From CBDIBC01 sp965276635 (lineage in GTDB: Bacteria > Actinomycetota > Acidimicrobiia > Acidimicrobiales > Palsa-688), in the NCBI GenBank assembly GCA_965276635.1, contig CBDIBC010000003.1, positions 372,001 to 436,000 on the forward strand: 64,000 nucleotides of DNA. The letters are read 5' to 3'. The translations under genes and the position numbers were made by a program. How positions within the stretch are numbered: position 1 is the first letter of the stretch; every line of letters begins with the position of its first letter. Of this stretch, positions 49,791 through 58,520 are shown piece after piece. The notes beneath the pieces were generated by a model. That model was not told the origin of the DNA. It searched no databases and saw only the letters and a list, made by a program, of their open reading frames with translations.

Positions 49791-50297
49791 GACCACCTGT
49801 GGGCCGGTTGGCGGACCGAGTACATCGCATCGGCCTCGTCGGCGCCCCGGTCCGCCGAGCAGTCCGCCTGCGTGTTCTGCCGCATCCTGGCGTCCAGCGA
49901 ACCGGACACCGAGACCCACGTCCTGTGGCGTCACGCCTCCGGCCGGGCTGCCGCCATCCTGAACGCCTACCCCTACGGCAGCGGCCACCTGATGGTCATG
50001 CCGACCCGCCACGTCTCCGACCTGGAGGTGCTCGATCCCGACGAGTCCGGCGACGTATGGGGAGGCGTCGTGGCCGCCGTCACCGCGGTCAAGGCGGCCT
50101 ACCGACCCGACGGCGTCAACGTCGGCGCCAACCTCGGCCAGGCGTCGGGCGCCGGTGTCCCCGGCCACCTGCACCTCCACGTCCTGCCCCGTTGGAGCGG
50201 TGACACCAACTTCATGACCACCGTGGCCAACGCTCGCGTCCTGCCCGAGTCCCTCGACACTACCGACGCCAAGCTCCGCGCCGCCTGGACCGGTTGA
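49779..50297 (+). CDS. HIT-family protein
   Basis: The 172 residues start at GTG 49779. The signature HLHLHVLPRW (HxHxH) carries the catalytic His, and CVFCR near residue 32 adds a zinc-ribbon-type Cys pair, as in the mycobacterial homologue next to thrS (Rv2613c type). That protein is an Ap4A phosphorylase/nucleotidyl transferase. The activity here is therefore probably Ap4A breakdown, which would recycle a by-product of aminoacyl-tRNA synthetases; this is inference from synteny and motif. Confidence 0.88.
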   Translation: MSGLDHLWAGWRTEYIASASSAPRSAEQSACVFCRILASSEPDTETHVLWRHASGRAAAILNAYPYGSGHLMVMPTRHVSDLEVLDPDESGDVWGGVVAAVTAVKAAYRPDGVNVGANLGQASGAGVPGHLHLHVLPRWSGDTNFMTTVANARVLPESLDTTDAKLRAAWTG

Positions 50298-50354
50298 GCG
50301 GGCGGCCCGGCTTCTGGCGGGCGATGTTCGGCCGCGTCCAGCCGTAGGGCCCTC

Positions 50355-50404
50355 ATCGTTCGCGCGTTGACCCAGGCACGTCTCTGGGCTACTGCTCGAA
50401 CGAT
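50355..50404. terminator. 50-bp palindrome (member 2 of family)
   Basis: ATCGTTCGCGCG begins it and GCTCGAACGAT ends it, with CCCAG/CTGGG as inner arms. Pairing is imperfect in the middle. The neighbouring minus-strand gene stops inside it (TAG at 50389-50391). It lies between convergent HIT and AbiEi/DUF559-type genes, and is related to elements at 14179 and 51431. Confidence 0.55.
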
Positions 50405-51390
50405 GCCGGCCCCGGGTCGCTCACACGGGGCCCGGCCTCCAGCGCGGCCCCGAGCTCGGCTCGGCGCTGGGCGACCACGGCGTGCACCACCCGACAGATC
50501 TGGCCGGGCGTCGACTTCGAAGTGAAGTCGAGCGGGAACCAGCCGGCGGCGGCCAGGTCGCCGCGGCGGTCGCTGTCGTAGTCGGTGAGGGCCCGCTCGC
50601 CGTGGGGCCGGTAGCCGTTCCAATCCACCGCGATCCGCAGCTCGACGATGGCTCGGTCCGGCCGGTACACCTTGCTGCCCAGCCGGATTCGGAACTGCCG
50701 CTGCGCCGGTGGCAGGCCGAGCCGGTCCCAGAGCCGGTCCATGTGCCGCTCCCACTCGTTGGCACCCGGATCGAAGCCCGGGAGCCGGTCAGCCAGGACG
50801 AGTCGCAGCGTCCGCACGCCGCCGGTGCGGCTCCGGCTGGCCTGGCCGTACACCAGCCACAACCGGGCCAGTGTCAGCACCTGATGGCGGAGGCCGACGT
50901 CGACCAGCCTGGCCAGCTGGTCCGGATCCGTCTTGGCCGCCAGGTCGAGGATCGTCCGTTCCGGGGTGGTCACGGGAATGCCCTTGGTGACCGATCGCTG
51001 GGCGCGTGGAACCCCCTGGCGATGGGCGCGCACCCCTGACAGGCGCAGCGCTCGGGCCGACGACACGTGCACCGGCTCGGGCCCGGCGCCGGCCCGCCGG
51101 TCGGCGACGAGCCCCCAGAGCAGGGCCGCAGTGCGGTATGACGCCACTGCGCCGGGTCCGGCGGCCAGCACCGCCGCCAGGACCTCAGATTCCCAGGTCA
51201 CCACGATACCCCCGACTCGGCCGACGCCACGCCGGACGACCACCAGTCGGCCGTCGAGGCGAGCCCGGTAGCGGTCGTGCTCGGTCAGCCGGGCGCGCTG
51301 CAGCTGGTCGGTCGTCACCAGTCCGTGCTGCGAGGCGCTTCGGGCGTACATGGCATGATTTCGTGCACTATCACGGTCTTGCGACGCCAT
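50389..51390 (-). CDS. AbiEi-like HTH plus DUF559-like endonuclease-fold protein
   Basis: The 333 residues start at ATG 51390. Residues 1-75 match the AbiEi-type winged-helix N-domain (ARSASQHGLVTTDQLQRARL), the middle resembles the AbiEi antitoxin C-part (TTPERTILDLAAKTDPDQLA), and residues 230-310 suit the DUF559/Vsr-like nuclease fold (RIAVDWNGYRPHGERALTDY). Many actinobacteria carry several copies. In type IV systems AbiEi represses and counteracts AbiEii, which is not here. It lies between palindromes 50355-50404 and 51431-51480, so it may be a mobile orphan or cargo. Confidence 0.72.
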   Translation of the reverse strand: MASQDRDSARNHAMYARSASQHGLVTTDQLQRARLTEHDRYRARLDGRLVVVRRGVGRVGGIVVTWESEVLAAVLAAGPGAVASYRTAALLWGLVADRRAGAGPEPVHVSSARALRLSGVRAHRQGVPRAQRSVTKGIPVTTPERTILDLAAKTDPDQLARLVDVGLRHQVLTLARLWLVYGQASRSRTGGVRTLRLVLADRLPGFDPGANEWERHMDRLWDRLGLPPAQRQFRIRLGSKVYRPDRAIVELRIAVDWNGYRPHGERALTDYDSDRRGDLAAAGWFPLDFTSKSTPGQICRVVHAVVAQRRAELGAALEAGPRVSDPGPASFEQ

Positions 51391-51430
51391 ACGTTGAGCT
51401 TCTCACCGTCGTGAGACGTCCCTGGCCCTC

Positions 51431-51480
51431 ATCGTTCGCGCGATAGCCCGGCAAGGTCGCTGGGCTATCGCGCGAACGAT
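51431..51480. terminator. 50-bp perfect palindrome (member 3 of family)
   Basis: ATCGTTCGCGCGATAGCCC (51431-51449) pairs perfectly with its complement at 51462-51480 around a 12-base centre that can itself form GC pairs. It lies downstream of the EF-G-like gene (stop 51538, minus strand), before the AbiEi/DUF559-type gene, so it could terminate the EF-G transcript. Confidence 0.65.
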
Positions 51481-51537
51481 GGCAACGAGCGACGACCGCC
51501 ACCCCCCGCCACCCCCCGCCGACCGGCCGGCAGGCTG

Positions 51538-53598
51538 CTAGCCGGCGGGGCTGCGGCTGGCCTTGTCCGCCAGGTGGGCGGGAAGCAGGTCGTAGTGGTC
51601 GTGGGTGGCGTGGAAGCGGCCGCGGCCGGCGGTCATGGACCGCAGGTCCACGGCGTAGCGCAGGATCTCGGAGGTGGGGACGAGGGCCTCGATGGTGCAG
51701 GTGCCGGACCCGTCGACGGTGGTGCCGTGCACCCGGCCGCGGCGGCTGTTGAGATCGCCCATGGCGTCGCCCTGGTAGGCGTCGGGGACGGTCACCTCGA
51801 CCAGCGAGACGGGCTCGAGGAGCACCGGCGAGGCGGCGTCCATCGCAGTCCGGAAGGCCACGGCACCGGCCATCTTGAAGCTCATCTCCGACGAGTCGAC
51901 GCTGTGGTACTTCCCGTCGGTGCAGGTGACCTCCACGTCGACGACCGGGTAGCCGTGGGGGCCGCCCGATGCCATGGCCTCGACGATGCCCTTCTCGACC
52001 GCGGGAATGAACTGTCTGGGGATGGCCCCGCCGACGATGTGGTCGGCGAAGCGGAAGCCGCCGCCTCGCTCGAGCGGAGCGATCCTGACGGTCGCCACGC
52101 CGAACTGGCCGTGGCCTCCGCTCTGCTTCTTGTAGCGCCCCTCGGCCTCGGCGTGGCCGCTCACCGTCTCCCGGTAGGCGACGACGACCTCCTCGGTCTC
52201 GATGTCGACGCCGTACCTGCGGGCCAGCCGGTCGGCGGTGACGAGGAGGTGCATCTCGCCCATCCCGGAGAGGAGGGTCTGGTGCGTCTCGTCGTCGCGA
52301 CGGAGGGCCAGGGCCGGGTCCTCGTCTTGCAGGCGGTGGAGCGAGACCATCAGCTTGTCCTCGTCGCCCTTGGCCCGGGGCCGGATCCCGATGGTCAGCG
52401 AGGGTTGCGGCAGGTCGGGGGCGATCACGGAGACGGGTGTCCCCTTGGGGGCGAGGGTGTCGCCGGTCACGACGTCGGCCAGCTTGGCCACCGCGCCGAT
52501 GTCGCCGCAGCTCAGGCGGTCCACGGGGATCTGCTCGTGGCCGCGGAGGGTGAAGAGGGCGTGGAGCCGCTCGTCGGCGTGAGTCCTGGTGTCCACCAGC
52601 GTGAGGTCGGGCGTCACGGTGCCCGAGAGGACCTTCAGGAGGGAGATGCGTCCGACGTGGCGGTCGGCCACCGTCTTCCACACGGAGGCGAGCGCCGGCC
52701 CGTGGGGGTCGGGCGCCACGTCGGCGACGGTGCTGCCGGCCCGGACGGGGACCGATGGCCGGTCGAGGGGGGACGGGCCGATCTCGCAGACGAAGTCGGC
52801 GAGGCGGTCGACGCCGATCTCCCGAGTGGCGGAGCCGCATACCACCGGGAACACGACCCCGGCCGCCACGCCGGCCGCGAGAGTCTTCTCCAGCTGCTCG
52901 ACGCTCGGGACGTCGCCATCGAGGTAGCGCTCCATCAGCTCGTCGTCGGCCACCACGATGCCCTCGACGAGAGAGTCGTGCACGGCGTGCTCGCGCGTCT
53001 CCATGTCGTCGGGGATCGGCCCGGTCGTGGGCTGACCGTCGGCATAGGTGATGGCGGTGTCCGACAGGAGATCGGCGACGCCGCGAAAGTCGCGCTCCTC
53101 GCCGATCGGTAGCTCCAGGGGGGCGATGCCGGCGCCGAAGACGGCCTGCAACTGCTCGAGGGTGCGAGGGAAGCTGGCCCGCTCCCGGTCCAGCTTGTTC
53201 ACGAAGACCATGCGGGGCAGGCCCCGGTTTGCCGCGGCGCGCCACATGGCTTCGGTCTCGACCTCGACGCCGTCGACCGCGCTGACCACGAACACGGCGA
53301 GATCGGCGATCTGCAGCGCTGCGAGCGTCTCGGTCGCAAAGTCGGCGTAGCCGGGGCAGTCGAGCAGGTTGACCTTGTGGCCGTCCCACTCGAAGGGAAC
53401 CAGGGCGACGGACAGCGACAGGCCGCGAGCGTGCTCCTCGGGGTCGGCGTCGGCAACGGTGGAGCCATCCTCGACCCGGCCCGGACGGCCGACAACGCCC
53501 GCGGCGTGCAGCAGCGCCTCGGTGAGGGTCGTCTTGCCGGCGCCCCCGTGTCCGACCAGGGCGACGTTGCGGATCTTGGCCGGAGGGTAACCCTGCAC
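51538..53598 (-). CDS. elongation factor G-like protein (FusA2 group)
   Basis: The 686 residues start at GTG 53598 with GAGGTGG upstream (GTG 53613 is an alternative). GTPase motifs are G1 GHGGAGKTTLTEALL, G3 DCPGYADF and G4 NKLDRE; domains II-V follow, including LSGMGEMHLLVTADRL and RYKKQSGGHGQFGVATVRI. It is the actinobacterial EF-G paralogue FusA2, not the main translocase, which is usually in the str operon. Its function is still unclear; ribosome rescue or growth-phase roles are proposed. It interrupts the thrS-pgsA block on the other strand, with divergent starts from pgsA. Confidence 0.87.
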   Translation of the reverse strand: MQGYPPAKIRNVALVGHGGAGKTTLTEALLHAAGVVGRPGRVEDGSTVADADPEEHARGLSLSVALVPFEWDGHKVNLLDCPGYADFATETLAALQIADLAVFVVSAVDGVEVETEAMWRAAANRGLPRMVFVNKLDRERASFPRTLEQLQAVFGAGIAPLELPIGEERDFRGVADLLSDTAITYADGQPTTGPIPDDMETREHAVHDSLVEGIVVADDELMERYLDGDVPSVEQLEKTLAAGVAAGVVFPVVCGSATREIGVDRLADFVCEIGPSPLDRPSVPVRAGSTVADVAPDPHGPALASVWKTVADRHVGRISLLKVLSGTVTPDLTLVDTRTHADERLHALFTLRGHEQIPVDRLSCGDIGAVAKLADVVTGDTLAPKGTPVSVIAPDLPQPSLTIGIRPRAKGDEDKLMVSLHRLQDEDPALALRRDDETHQTLLSGMGEMHLLVTADRLARRYGVDIETEEVVVAYRETVSGHAEAEGRYKKQSGGHGQFGVATVRIAPLERGGGFRFADHIVGGAIPRQFIPAVEKGIVEAMASGGPHGYPVVDVEVTCTDGKYHSVDSSEMSFKMAGAVAFRTAMDAASPVLLEPVSLVEVTVPDAYQGDAMGDLNSRRGRVHGTTVDGSGTCTIEALVPTSEILRYAVDLRSMTAGRGRFHATHDHYDLLPAHLADKASRSPAG

Positions 53599-53774
53599 CG
53601 GGCACCACCTCACCTTCCAGACTGGCCCCGCCGATGCGAGGCTCCCCCGATTGTCCGGGCCCCCGGCCCGTGGTCACATGACCGTGCGCGAGCGTATCGG
53701 GTGCCGGTGGTACCGTGGGAGGCCATCGCCGGGACCTCCCTGGCTCGCGGTCTCATCTCGAGGAGACGCCTCAA

Positions 53775-54662
53775 TTGTTCGACGGACGCTTTCGGTCCGG
53801 GGTGGACGCGGCGGTCAAGCCGCTCGGTGAGGGCCTGCGGCGCACCCCGGTGCGGCCCGACCACCTGACAGCCCTGGGCCTGCTCCTGTCGGTGCCGACC
53901 GCATGGGCGATCGGCACCGGTCGTCTGGGTTTGGGCCTGGTGCTGCTGATCGCCGCCGCGGTGCCCGATCTGCTGGACGGGGCGCTGGCGAAGGCGTCGG
54001 GCCGCAGCTCGGTGCGGGGAGCGTTCTTCGACTCGGTGTGCGATCGGGTGACTGACACCTTCGTCCTCGGCGGCCTGGCCTGGTACCTGCAGGATCACCA
54101 TCACGGCCACGCGTTCATGCTGCCCATGGCCATCCTCGGTGCCTCGCTGCTGATCTCCTACGAGCGGGCGAAGGCGGAGTCCCTGGGCTTCGACGCCAAG
54201 GGCGGCCTCATGGAGCGAGCCGAGCGGGTGGTGGTGCTGTGCGTGGGCCTGGCGCTCAGCTTCCTGCTCGTGCCGTTGCTGTGGGTGATGCTCGGACTCA
54301 CCGTCATCACCGCGCTCCAGCGGTTCCGCAAGGTCTGGGTGCAGGCCACCGTGGCGTCGCCCCAGGCGACCGACGCCGTCCGGCCGCCGGTGCGCACCCC
54401 GGTCGAGGCAGACGCCCGCGCCGGATCGCCCGTGTCGGTGACCGGCGCCACCGACGTCGACGGGATGACGGGGGCGACCGTGGTCGCCGTCGGTGAGCGG
54501 TGGCGAGCATGGCGGGAAGCCAACGGCTGGACGCCGAAGACCGGTCGCTACACCCAGGGCACCCGCCGGGCCGGGAGCGCGGCCTACCGCGAGGAGCGCC
54601 GCCAAGCGCGCGTGGCTCGCCGGCAGGCCCATCGCTCGAGCGGCCCGCGTCGCCGTCCCTGA
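53775..54662 (+). CDS. pgsA: CDP-alcohol phosphatidyltransferase (PI-phosphate synthase type)
   Basis: It joins CDP-diacylglycerol to inositol phosphate at the membrane, the first step of phosphatidylinositol synthesis. The TTG start at 53775 follows GAGGAG. About six helices carry the CDP-AP motif DLLDGALAKASGRSSVRGAF, continued by DSVCDRVTD. The 295 residues exceed the 200-220 of relatives; the extra C-terminal 90 or so residues hold a Thr/Val/Asp-rich linker and a basic tail (REERRQARVARRQAHRSSG). The acyltransferase gene follows after 42 bp and PimA-like GT soon after. Confidence 0.87.
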   Translation: MFDGRFRSGVDAAVKPLGEGLRRTPVRPDHLTALGLLLSVPTAWAIGTGRLGLGLVLLIAAAVPDLLDGALAKASGRSSVRGAFFDSVCDRVTDTFVLGGLAWYLQDHHHGHAFMLPMAILGASLLISYERAKAESLGFDAKGGLMERAERVVVLCVGLALSFLLVPLLWVMLGLTVITALQRFRKVWVQATVASPQATDAVRPPVRTPVEADARAGSPVSVTGATDVDGMTGATVVAVGERWRAWREANGWTPKTGRYTQGTRRAGSAAYREERRQARVARRQAHRSSGPRRRP

Positions 54663-54704
54663 CAGTCTGCGCCCGCCCAGCCCGACCGGGCCCGGGGGAC
54701 TTCG

Positions 54705-55592
54705 ATGAGGCCCACGGTGCAGGTGGCGGCCTACCGGGCGGGGGCCACGTTGGCGTCGGCGTTGCCGGCGGCACTGGCCAGGAGGATGGCCGAGGGGATC
54801 GGGCGCACCGCCGCCCATTTGCCCACCGCACGGTTGCACCGACGTCGGGCGATGGTGGCCCGCCACCTCCGCCGCGTCACGGGCCACGACGCCGGACCCG
54901 ACGTGGACGCCGCCTTCGCCTCCTACGCCCGCTACTGGGCCGAGAGCCTCCGGCTGCCTGGGCTGTCGTTGGCCGCGCTGGAGGCCGGGATGGCGTCGGA
55001 GGGCATGGACGAGATCCACCGCGCCCGCGACGAGGGCAACGGGGTGATCCTCGCCCTGCCCCACCTCGGTGGCTGGGAGTGGGCCGGGATGTGGTTGGCC
55101 CGCAGCGGCGTCCCCGTCAGCGTGGTGGTGGAGGCGCTGGAGCCCCCCGAGGTGTTCGAGTGGTTCGCCGCCTTCCGCCGCCGCCTCGGCATGGAGGTCA
55201 TCGCCGCCGGGCCGGGCGCGGGGACGGCCTGCCTGCGGGCCCTGCGGGCCAACCGGGTGCTCTGCCTGCTCTGCGACCGGGTGGTGGGCGCCACCCCGGC
55301 CGTCGACGTCGAGCTGTTCGGGGAGCGAACGGGCCTGCCCGCCGGACCGGTCACCCTGGCCCTGCGCACCGGTGCACCGCTCGTGCCGACCGCCGCCTAC
55401 TTCGCCGACGTCACCGACGGTCATCTCGTCGTGGTCCGACCTCGCCTGGAGCTGATGCGCGCCGGGCGCCTCCGAGACGACGTGGCCCGGGGAACGCAGC
55501 TGCTCGCCGGCGAGCTGGAGGCGCTGGTGCGGCGGGCACCCACCCAGTGGCATCTGATGCAGCCCAACTGGCCCAGCGACGGCCCCGGTTAG
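54705..55592 (+). CDS. patA: LpxL-type acyltransferase (PIM acyltransferase)
   Basis: The 295 residues start at ATG 54705. The HX4E catalytic motif is in LPHLGGWEW, and LCLLCDRVVG and PTAAYF suit the LpxL/HtrB family. In mycobacteria the gene between pgsA and pimA is PatA, which acylates the 6-position of the mannose in PIM1. Position and motif support the same job here; the acceptor is inferred. The N-terminus is a helix with weak hydrophobicity, in keeping with membrane-surface attachment. Confidence 0.83.
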   Translation: MRPTVQVAAYRAGATLASALPAALARRMAEGIGRTAAHLPTARLHRRRAMVARHLRRVTGHDAGPDVDAAFASYARYWAESLRLPGLSLAALEAGMASEGMDEIHRARDEGNGVILALPHLGGWEWAGMWLARSGVPVSVVVEALEPPEVFEWFAAFRRRLGMEVIAAGPGAGTACLRALRANRVLCLLCDRVVGATPAVDVELFGERTGLPAGPVTLALRTGAPLVPTAAYFADVTDGHLVVVRPRLELMRAGRLRDDVARGTQLLAGELEALVRRAPTQWHLMQPNWPSDGPG

Positions 55593-55601
55593 CCTTCGGC
55601 G

Positions 55602-56690
55602 GTGCGAGTCGGCCTGGTGTGCCCGTACAGCCTGAGCCTTCCGGGCGGGGTGCAGGGACAGGTGCTCGGCCTGGCTCGATCGTTGCGGGGGCTCGGCGTC
55701 GAGGCGCGCATCCTCGGCCCGTGCGACGGGCCCCCACCGGACACTGCGGTCACGCCCTTGGGGAAGTCGATCCCCATGGCCTCTAACGGTTCGATGGCTG
55801 CCATCGCCCCGGACCTGCCGGCGACCCTGCGTACGATCCGAGCGCTGCGGGATGAGGCGTTCGACGTCGTCCACATCCACGAGCCGTTCGTGCCCGGGCC
55901 GCCGCTGATCGGCCTGGTGTTCTGCGAGTCGCCGATGGTGGGCACCTTCCACCGCTCGGGTGACGACGCGTGGTATCGGCGTTTCAAAGGGGCGGGGGTG
56001 TGGGCCAGCCGGCGACTGGGGATCCGGGCGGTTGTCTCGGAGGAGGCCGAGGCCACCGTGCGCTCGGCCTTCGGAGGCACCTACGAGCTGGTGTGGAACG
56101 GCCTCGACGCCCAACGCTTCGCCACGACCGCCCCGTGGGCGGAGCCGGCGGGCCGCCACCGGCCGACAGTGATGTTCGTCGGCCGGCACGAGGAGCGAAA
56201 GGGTCTTGCCGTCCTGTTGGCGGCCATGGGGCACCTCGATGCCGACATCCGCTGCTGGGTCGTGGGGGAGGGGCCGGAGACCGCAAACCTGCGTGCCGCG
56301 TCGGCCGGCGACTCGCGGGTCGAGTGGTTGGGGCCGGTGGGCGAGGACGAGAAGGTGGCCCGGATGCTCGTCGCCGACGTCTTCTGTGCGCCCTCCCTCG
56401 CCGGCGAGAGCTTCGGCGTGGTGCTGCTCGAGGGCATGGCGGCCGGTTGCGTGGTGGTGGCCAGCGACCTGCCGGGCTACCGGCAGGTGGCCCGCCCCGG
56501 TCTCGATGCCGACCTTGTCCCGCCCGGCGATGTCGTCGCCCTGGCCGCCGCCGTTCGCCACGGCCTGGCCGGTGGGCCCCACGTGGAGGCCATGGTCCGG
56601 TCGGGGCTCGAGCGGGCGGCCGGCTACTCGATGGACAACCTGGCCCGGCGCTACCTGGAGATGTACCGTCGCCTGGCCCCGAACGCCTGA
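55602..56690 (+). CDS. pimA: phosphatidylinositol mannosyltransferase-like GT4
   Basis: The 362 residues start at GTG 55602, 9 bp after the acyltransferase stop. The N-terminal loop MRVGLVCPYSLSLPGGVQGQ, with GGVQ at the binding cleft, and the C-terminal GESFGVVLLEGMAAG (E-x7-E) mark a GT4 of the PimA group, which transfers mannose from GDP-Man to phosphatidylinositol on the inner membrane leaflet. Gene order pgsA-patA-pimA repeats the mycobacterial PIM locus. The region VFVGRHEERKGL-like (FVGRHEERKGLAVLL) is typical too. Confidence 0.88.
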   Translation: MRVGLVCPYSLSLPGGVQGQVLGLARSLRGLGVEARILGPCDGPPPDTAVTPLGKSIPMASNGSMAAIAPDLPATLRTIRALRDEAFDVVHIHEPFVPGPPLIGLVFCESPMVGTFHRSGDDAWYRRFKGAGVWASRRLGIRAVVSEEAEATVRSAFGGTYELVWNGLDAQRFATTAPWAEPAGRHRPTVMFVGRHEERKGLAVLLAAMGHLDADIRCWVVGEGPETANLRAASAGDSRVEWLGPVGEDEKVARMLVADVFCAPSLAGESFGVVLLEGMAAGCVVVASDLPGYRQVARPGLDADLVPPGDVVALAAAVRHGLAGGPHVEAMVRSGLERAAGYSMDNLARRYLEMYRRLAPNA

Positions 56691-56796
56691 GCGGCGTGCG
56701 CCGCGGCGATAGCATCCGGGTGCTCATGGGCCCCGACCGACTCGACTGCCTCCCCGGGGCGCCGCCGCGCTGCTTCCCCAGGGCGGCAGCCCGCCG

Positions 56797-57507
56797 ATGA
56801 CCGTCGAACAGCGCGTCTGGCTGACCATCGGGGCGTTGGCCGGGGTACCGGCGGTCGTCCTCGGTGTCATCGTCGGCCTCGTCGTCGGTGTGGTGATCGG
56901 TGCGGTCGTCGGTGTGGTGGTGGCCGCCCTGCTCGCCGGCGTCCTGCTTCGCGGCGCCGACACGCGCGTGCGGACCGCGGTGGGTGGCCGGCCGGCCGAC
57001 GCGGTGGGCGACGCCCGCCTCGTCAACCTGGTCGACAGCCTCGCCGTCGGAGCCGGCATCCACCCGCCCGACCTCCGTGTGCTCGACGATCCGGCGCTGA
57101 ACGTCGCCGTCTACGGCCGCCGCCCCCACGAGGCCACGGTGGTGGCCACAACCGGACTGCTGACCGAGCTGTCGCGCATCGAGCTGGAGGGGATCTTGGC
57201 CACCGCCATGGTTGCCATCCGCCAGGGCACGGTCGGTGCGGCCACGCTGGCGGCGAGCGTCCGCACGCCGTGGCCGGTGCCGTCCGGACCGGCCGGATCG
57301 GACGCCGACCGCGATCTGGCCGCAGTGGGCCTCACCCGGTACCCGCCGGGGCTGGCTGCCGCCCTGGACAAGATGGACGCCAAGGGCACGACCCTGCGCA
57401 CCCATCCCGGGCGTTCGGCGTTGCTGTGGTGCGCCGACCCCGGCGGGACGGCCGAGAGCGGTCGCACCGCGCTGCACACCCGGGTCGAGGCGCTGCGCGA
57501 GCTGTAA
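56797..57507 (+). CDS. membrane protein with M48-like but metal-site-less domain
   Basis: The 236 residues from ATG 56797 have two transmembrane helices (WLTIGALAGVPAVVLGVIVG and VVIGAVVGVVVAALLAGVLL), then a domain that follows the HtpX/M48 order: VNLVDSLAVGAGIHPPDLRV, LNVAVYGRR, ATVVATTGLLTELSRIELEG. The segment that should hold HExxH reads GILATAMVAIRQG, so no zinc ligand is left. It is a pseudo-protease by sequence. It sits between pimA and pdxS, so it might have a role in envelope quality control by binding rather than cutting. Confidence 0.7.
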   Translation: MTVEQRVWLTIGALAGVPAVVLGVIVGLVVGVVIGAVVGVVVAALLAGVLLRGADTRVRTAVGGRPADAVGDARLVNLVDSLAVGAGIHPPDLRVLDDPALNVAVYGRRPHEATVVATTGLLTELSRIELEGILATAMVAIRQGTVGAATLAASVRTPWPVPSGPAGSDADRDLAAVGLTRYPPGLAAALDKMDAKGTTLRTHPGRSALLWCADPGGTAESGRTALHTRVEALREL

Positions 57508-57563
57508 TGGAGCGAGCTGTAATCCCTGGCGGGCCCGCCACTCCGGCGCCGTACAATCGAGCT

Positions 57564-58460
57564 ATGGCCGCTCCTGAGATCTCCCGACGCACCGGCACCG
57601 ACCTGGTCAAGCGGGGCTTGGCCGAGATGCTGCGCGGCGGCGTCATCATGGACGTGGTGACCGCGGAGCAGGCCAAGGTGGCCGAGGACGCCGGCGCGGT
57701 TGCCGTCATGGCTCTGGAGCGGGTCCCGGCCGACATCCGTCGCGACGGCGGCGTGGCCCGCATGAGCGATCCGGCGCTGATCGAGGCCATCACGGGCGCC
57801 GTCACCATCCCGGTCATGGCCAAGGCCAGGATCGGCCACTTCGCCGAGGCGCAGGTCCTGCAGTCGCTGGGCGTCGACTACGTCGACGAGAGCGAGGTGC
57901 TGACTCCGGCCGACGAGGCCAACCACATCGACAAGTGGGCGTTCACCGCCCCGTTCGTGTGTGGTGCCACGAACCTGGGCGAAGCGCTCCGGCGCATCTC
58001 GGAGGGGGCGGCCATGATCCGCTCGAAGGGGGAGGCCGGGACCGGTGACGTCAAGGAGGCGGTCCGGCACCTGCGTTCCATCCTCGGCGACATCCGTCGC
58101 CTGACCCAGGCCGATTCGGCCGAGGTCTACGGTTGGGCCAAGTCGCTGCAGGCGCCCGTGACCCTGGTGGCCGAGGTGGCGGAGACGGGGCGCCTCCCCG
58201 TCCCCCTGTTCTGCGCCGGCGGGATCGCCACCCCGGCGGACGCTTCCCTCGTCATGCAGCTCGGTGCCGAGGCCTGCTTCGTCGGGTCGGGGATATTCAA
58301 GAGCTCGGACCCGGCCCGCTTCGCCCGGGCCATCGTGGAGGCCACCACGCACTTCCGTGATGCCGCCATCGTGGCCAAGGTCAGCCGCGGGCTGGGCGAC
58401 GCCATGCGCGGCGAGGAGTCGAGCTCGGTGGAGACCCGCCTCTCCGACCGGGGCTGGTGA
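57564..58460 (+). CDS. pdxS: pyridoxal 5'-phosphate synthase subunit PdxS
   Basis: PdxS makes PLP from ribose 5-phosphate, glyceraldehyde 3-phosphate and ammonia supplied by PdxT. The 298 residues start at ATG 57564. The TIM-barrel shows the catalytic Lys residues in GGVIMDVVTAEQAKVAEDAG and VMAKARIGHF and the phosphate loop GSGIFKSSDP. The length matches the family. pdxT follows 60 bp downstream, so the two form the usual PdxST pair; in mycobacteria they also lie near yebC. Confidence 0.97.
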   Translation: MAAPEISRRTGTDLVKRGLAEMLRGGVIMDVVTAEQAKVAEDAGAVAVMALERVPADIRRDGGVARMSDPALIEAITGAVTIPVMAKARIGHFAEAQVLQSLGVDYVDESEVLTPADEANHIDKWAFTAPFVCGATNLGEALRRISEGAAMIRSKGEAGTGDVKEAVRHLRSILGDIRRLTQADSAEVYGWAKSLQAPVTLVAEVAETGRLPVPLFCAGGIATPADASLVMQLGAEACFVGSGIFKSSDPARFARAIVEATTHFRDAAIVAKVSRGLGDAMRGEESSSVETRLSDRGW

Positions 58461-58520
58461 GCCCGACCTGCGCTGGTCGCACCCAGTAGGCTGCTGAGGT
58501 CGTGGAAAGGATCCCGCCAG

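Noticed and set aside
51574..53112. plus-strand frame opposite the EF-G-like gene
   Set aside because: Antisense shadow of a conserved GTPase with low-complexity translation.
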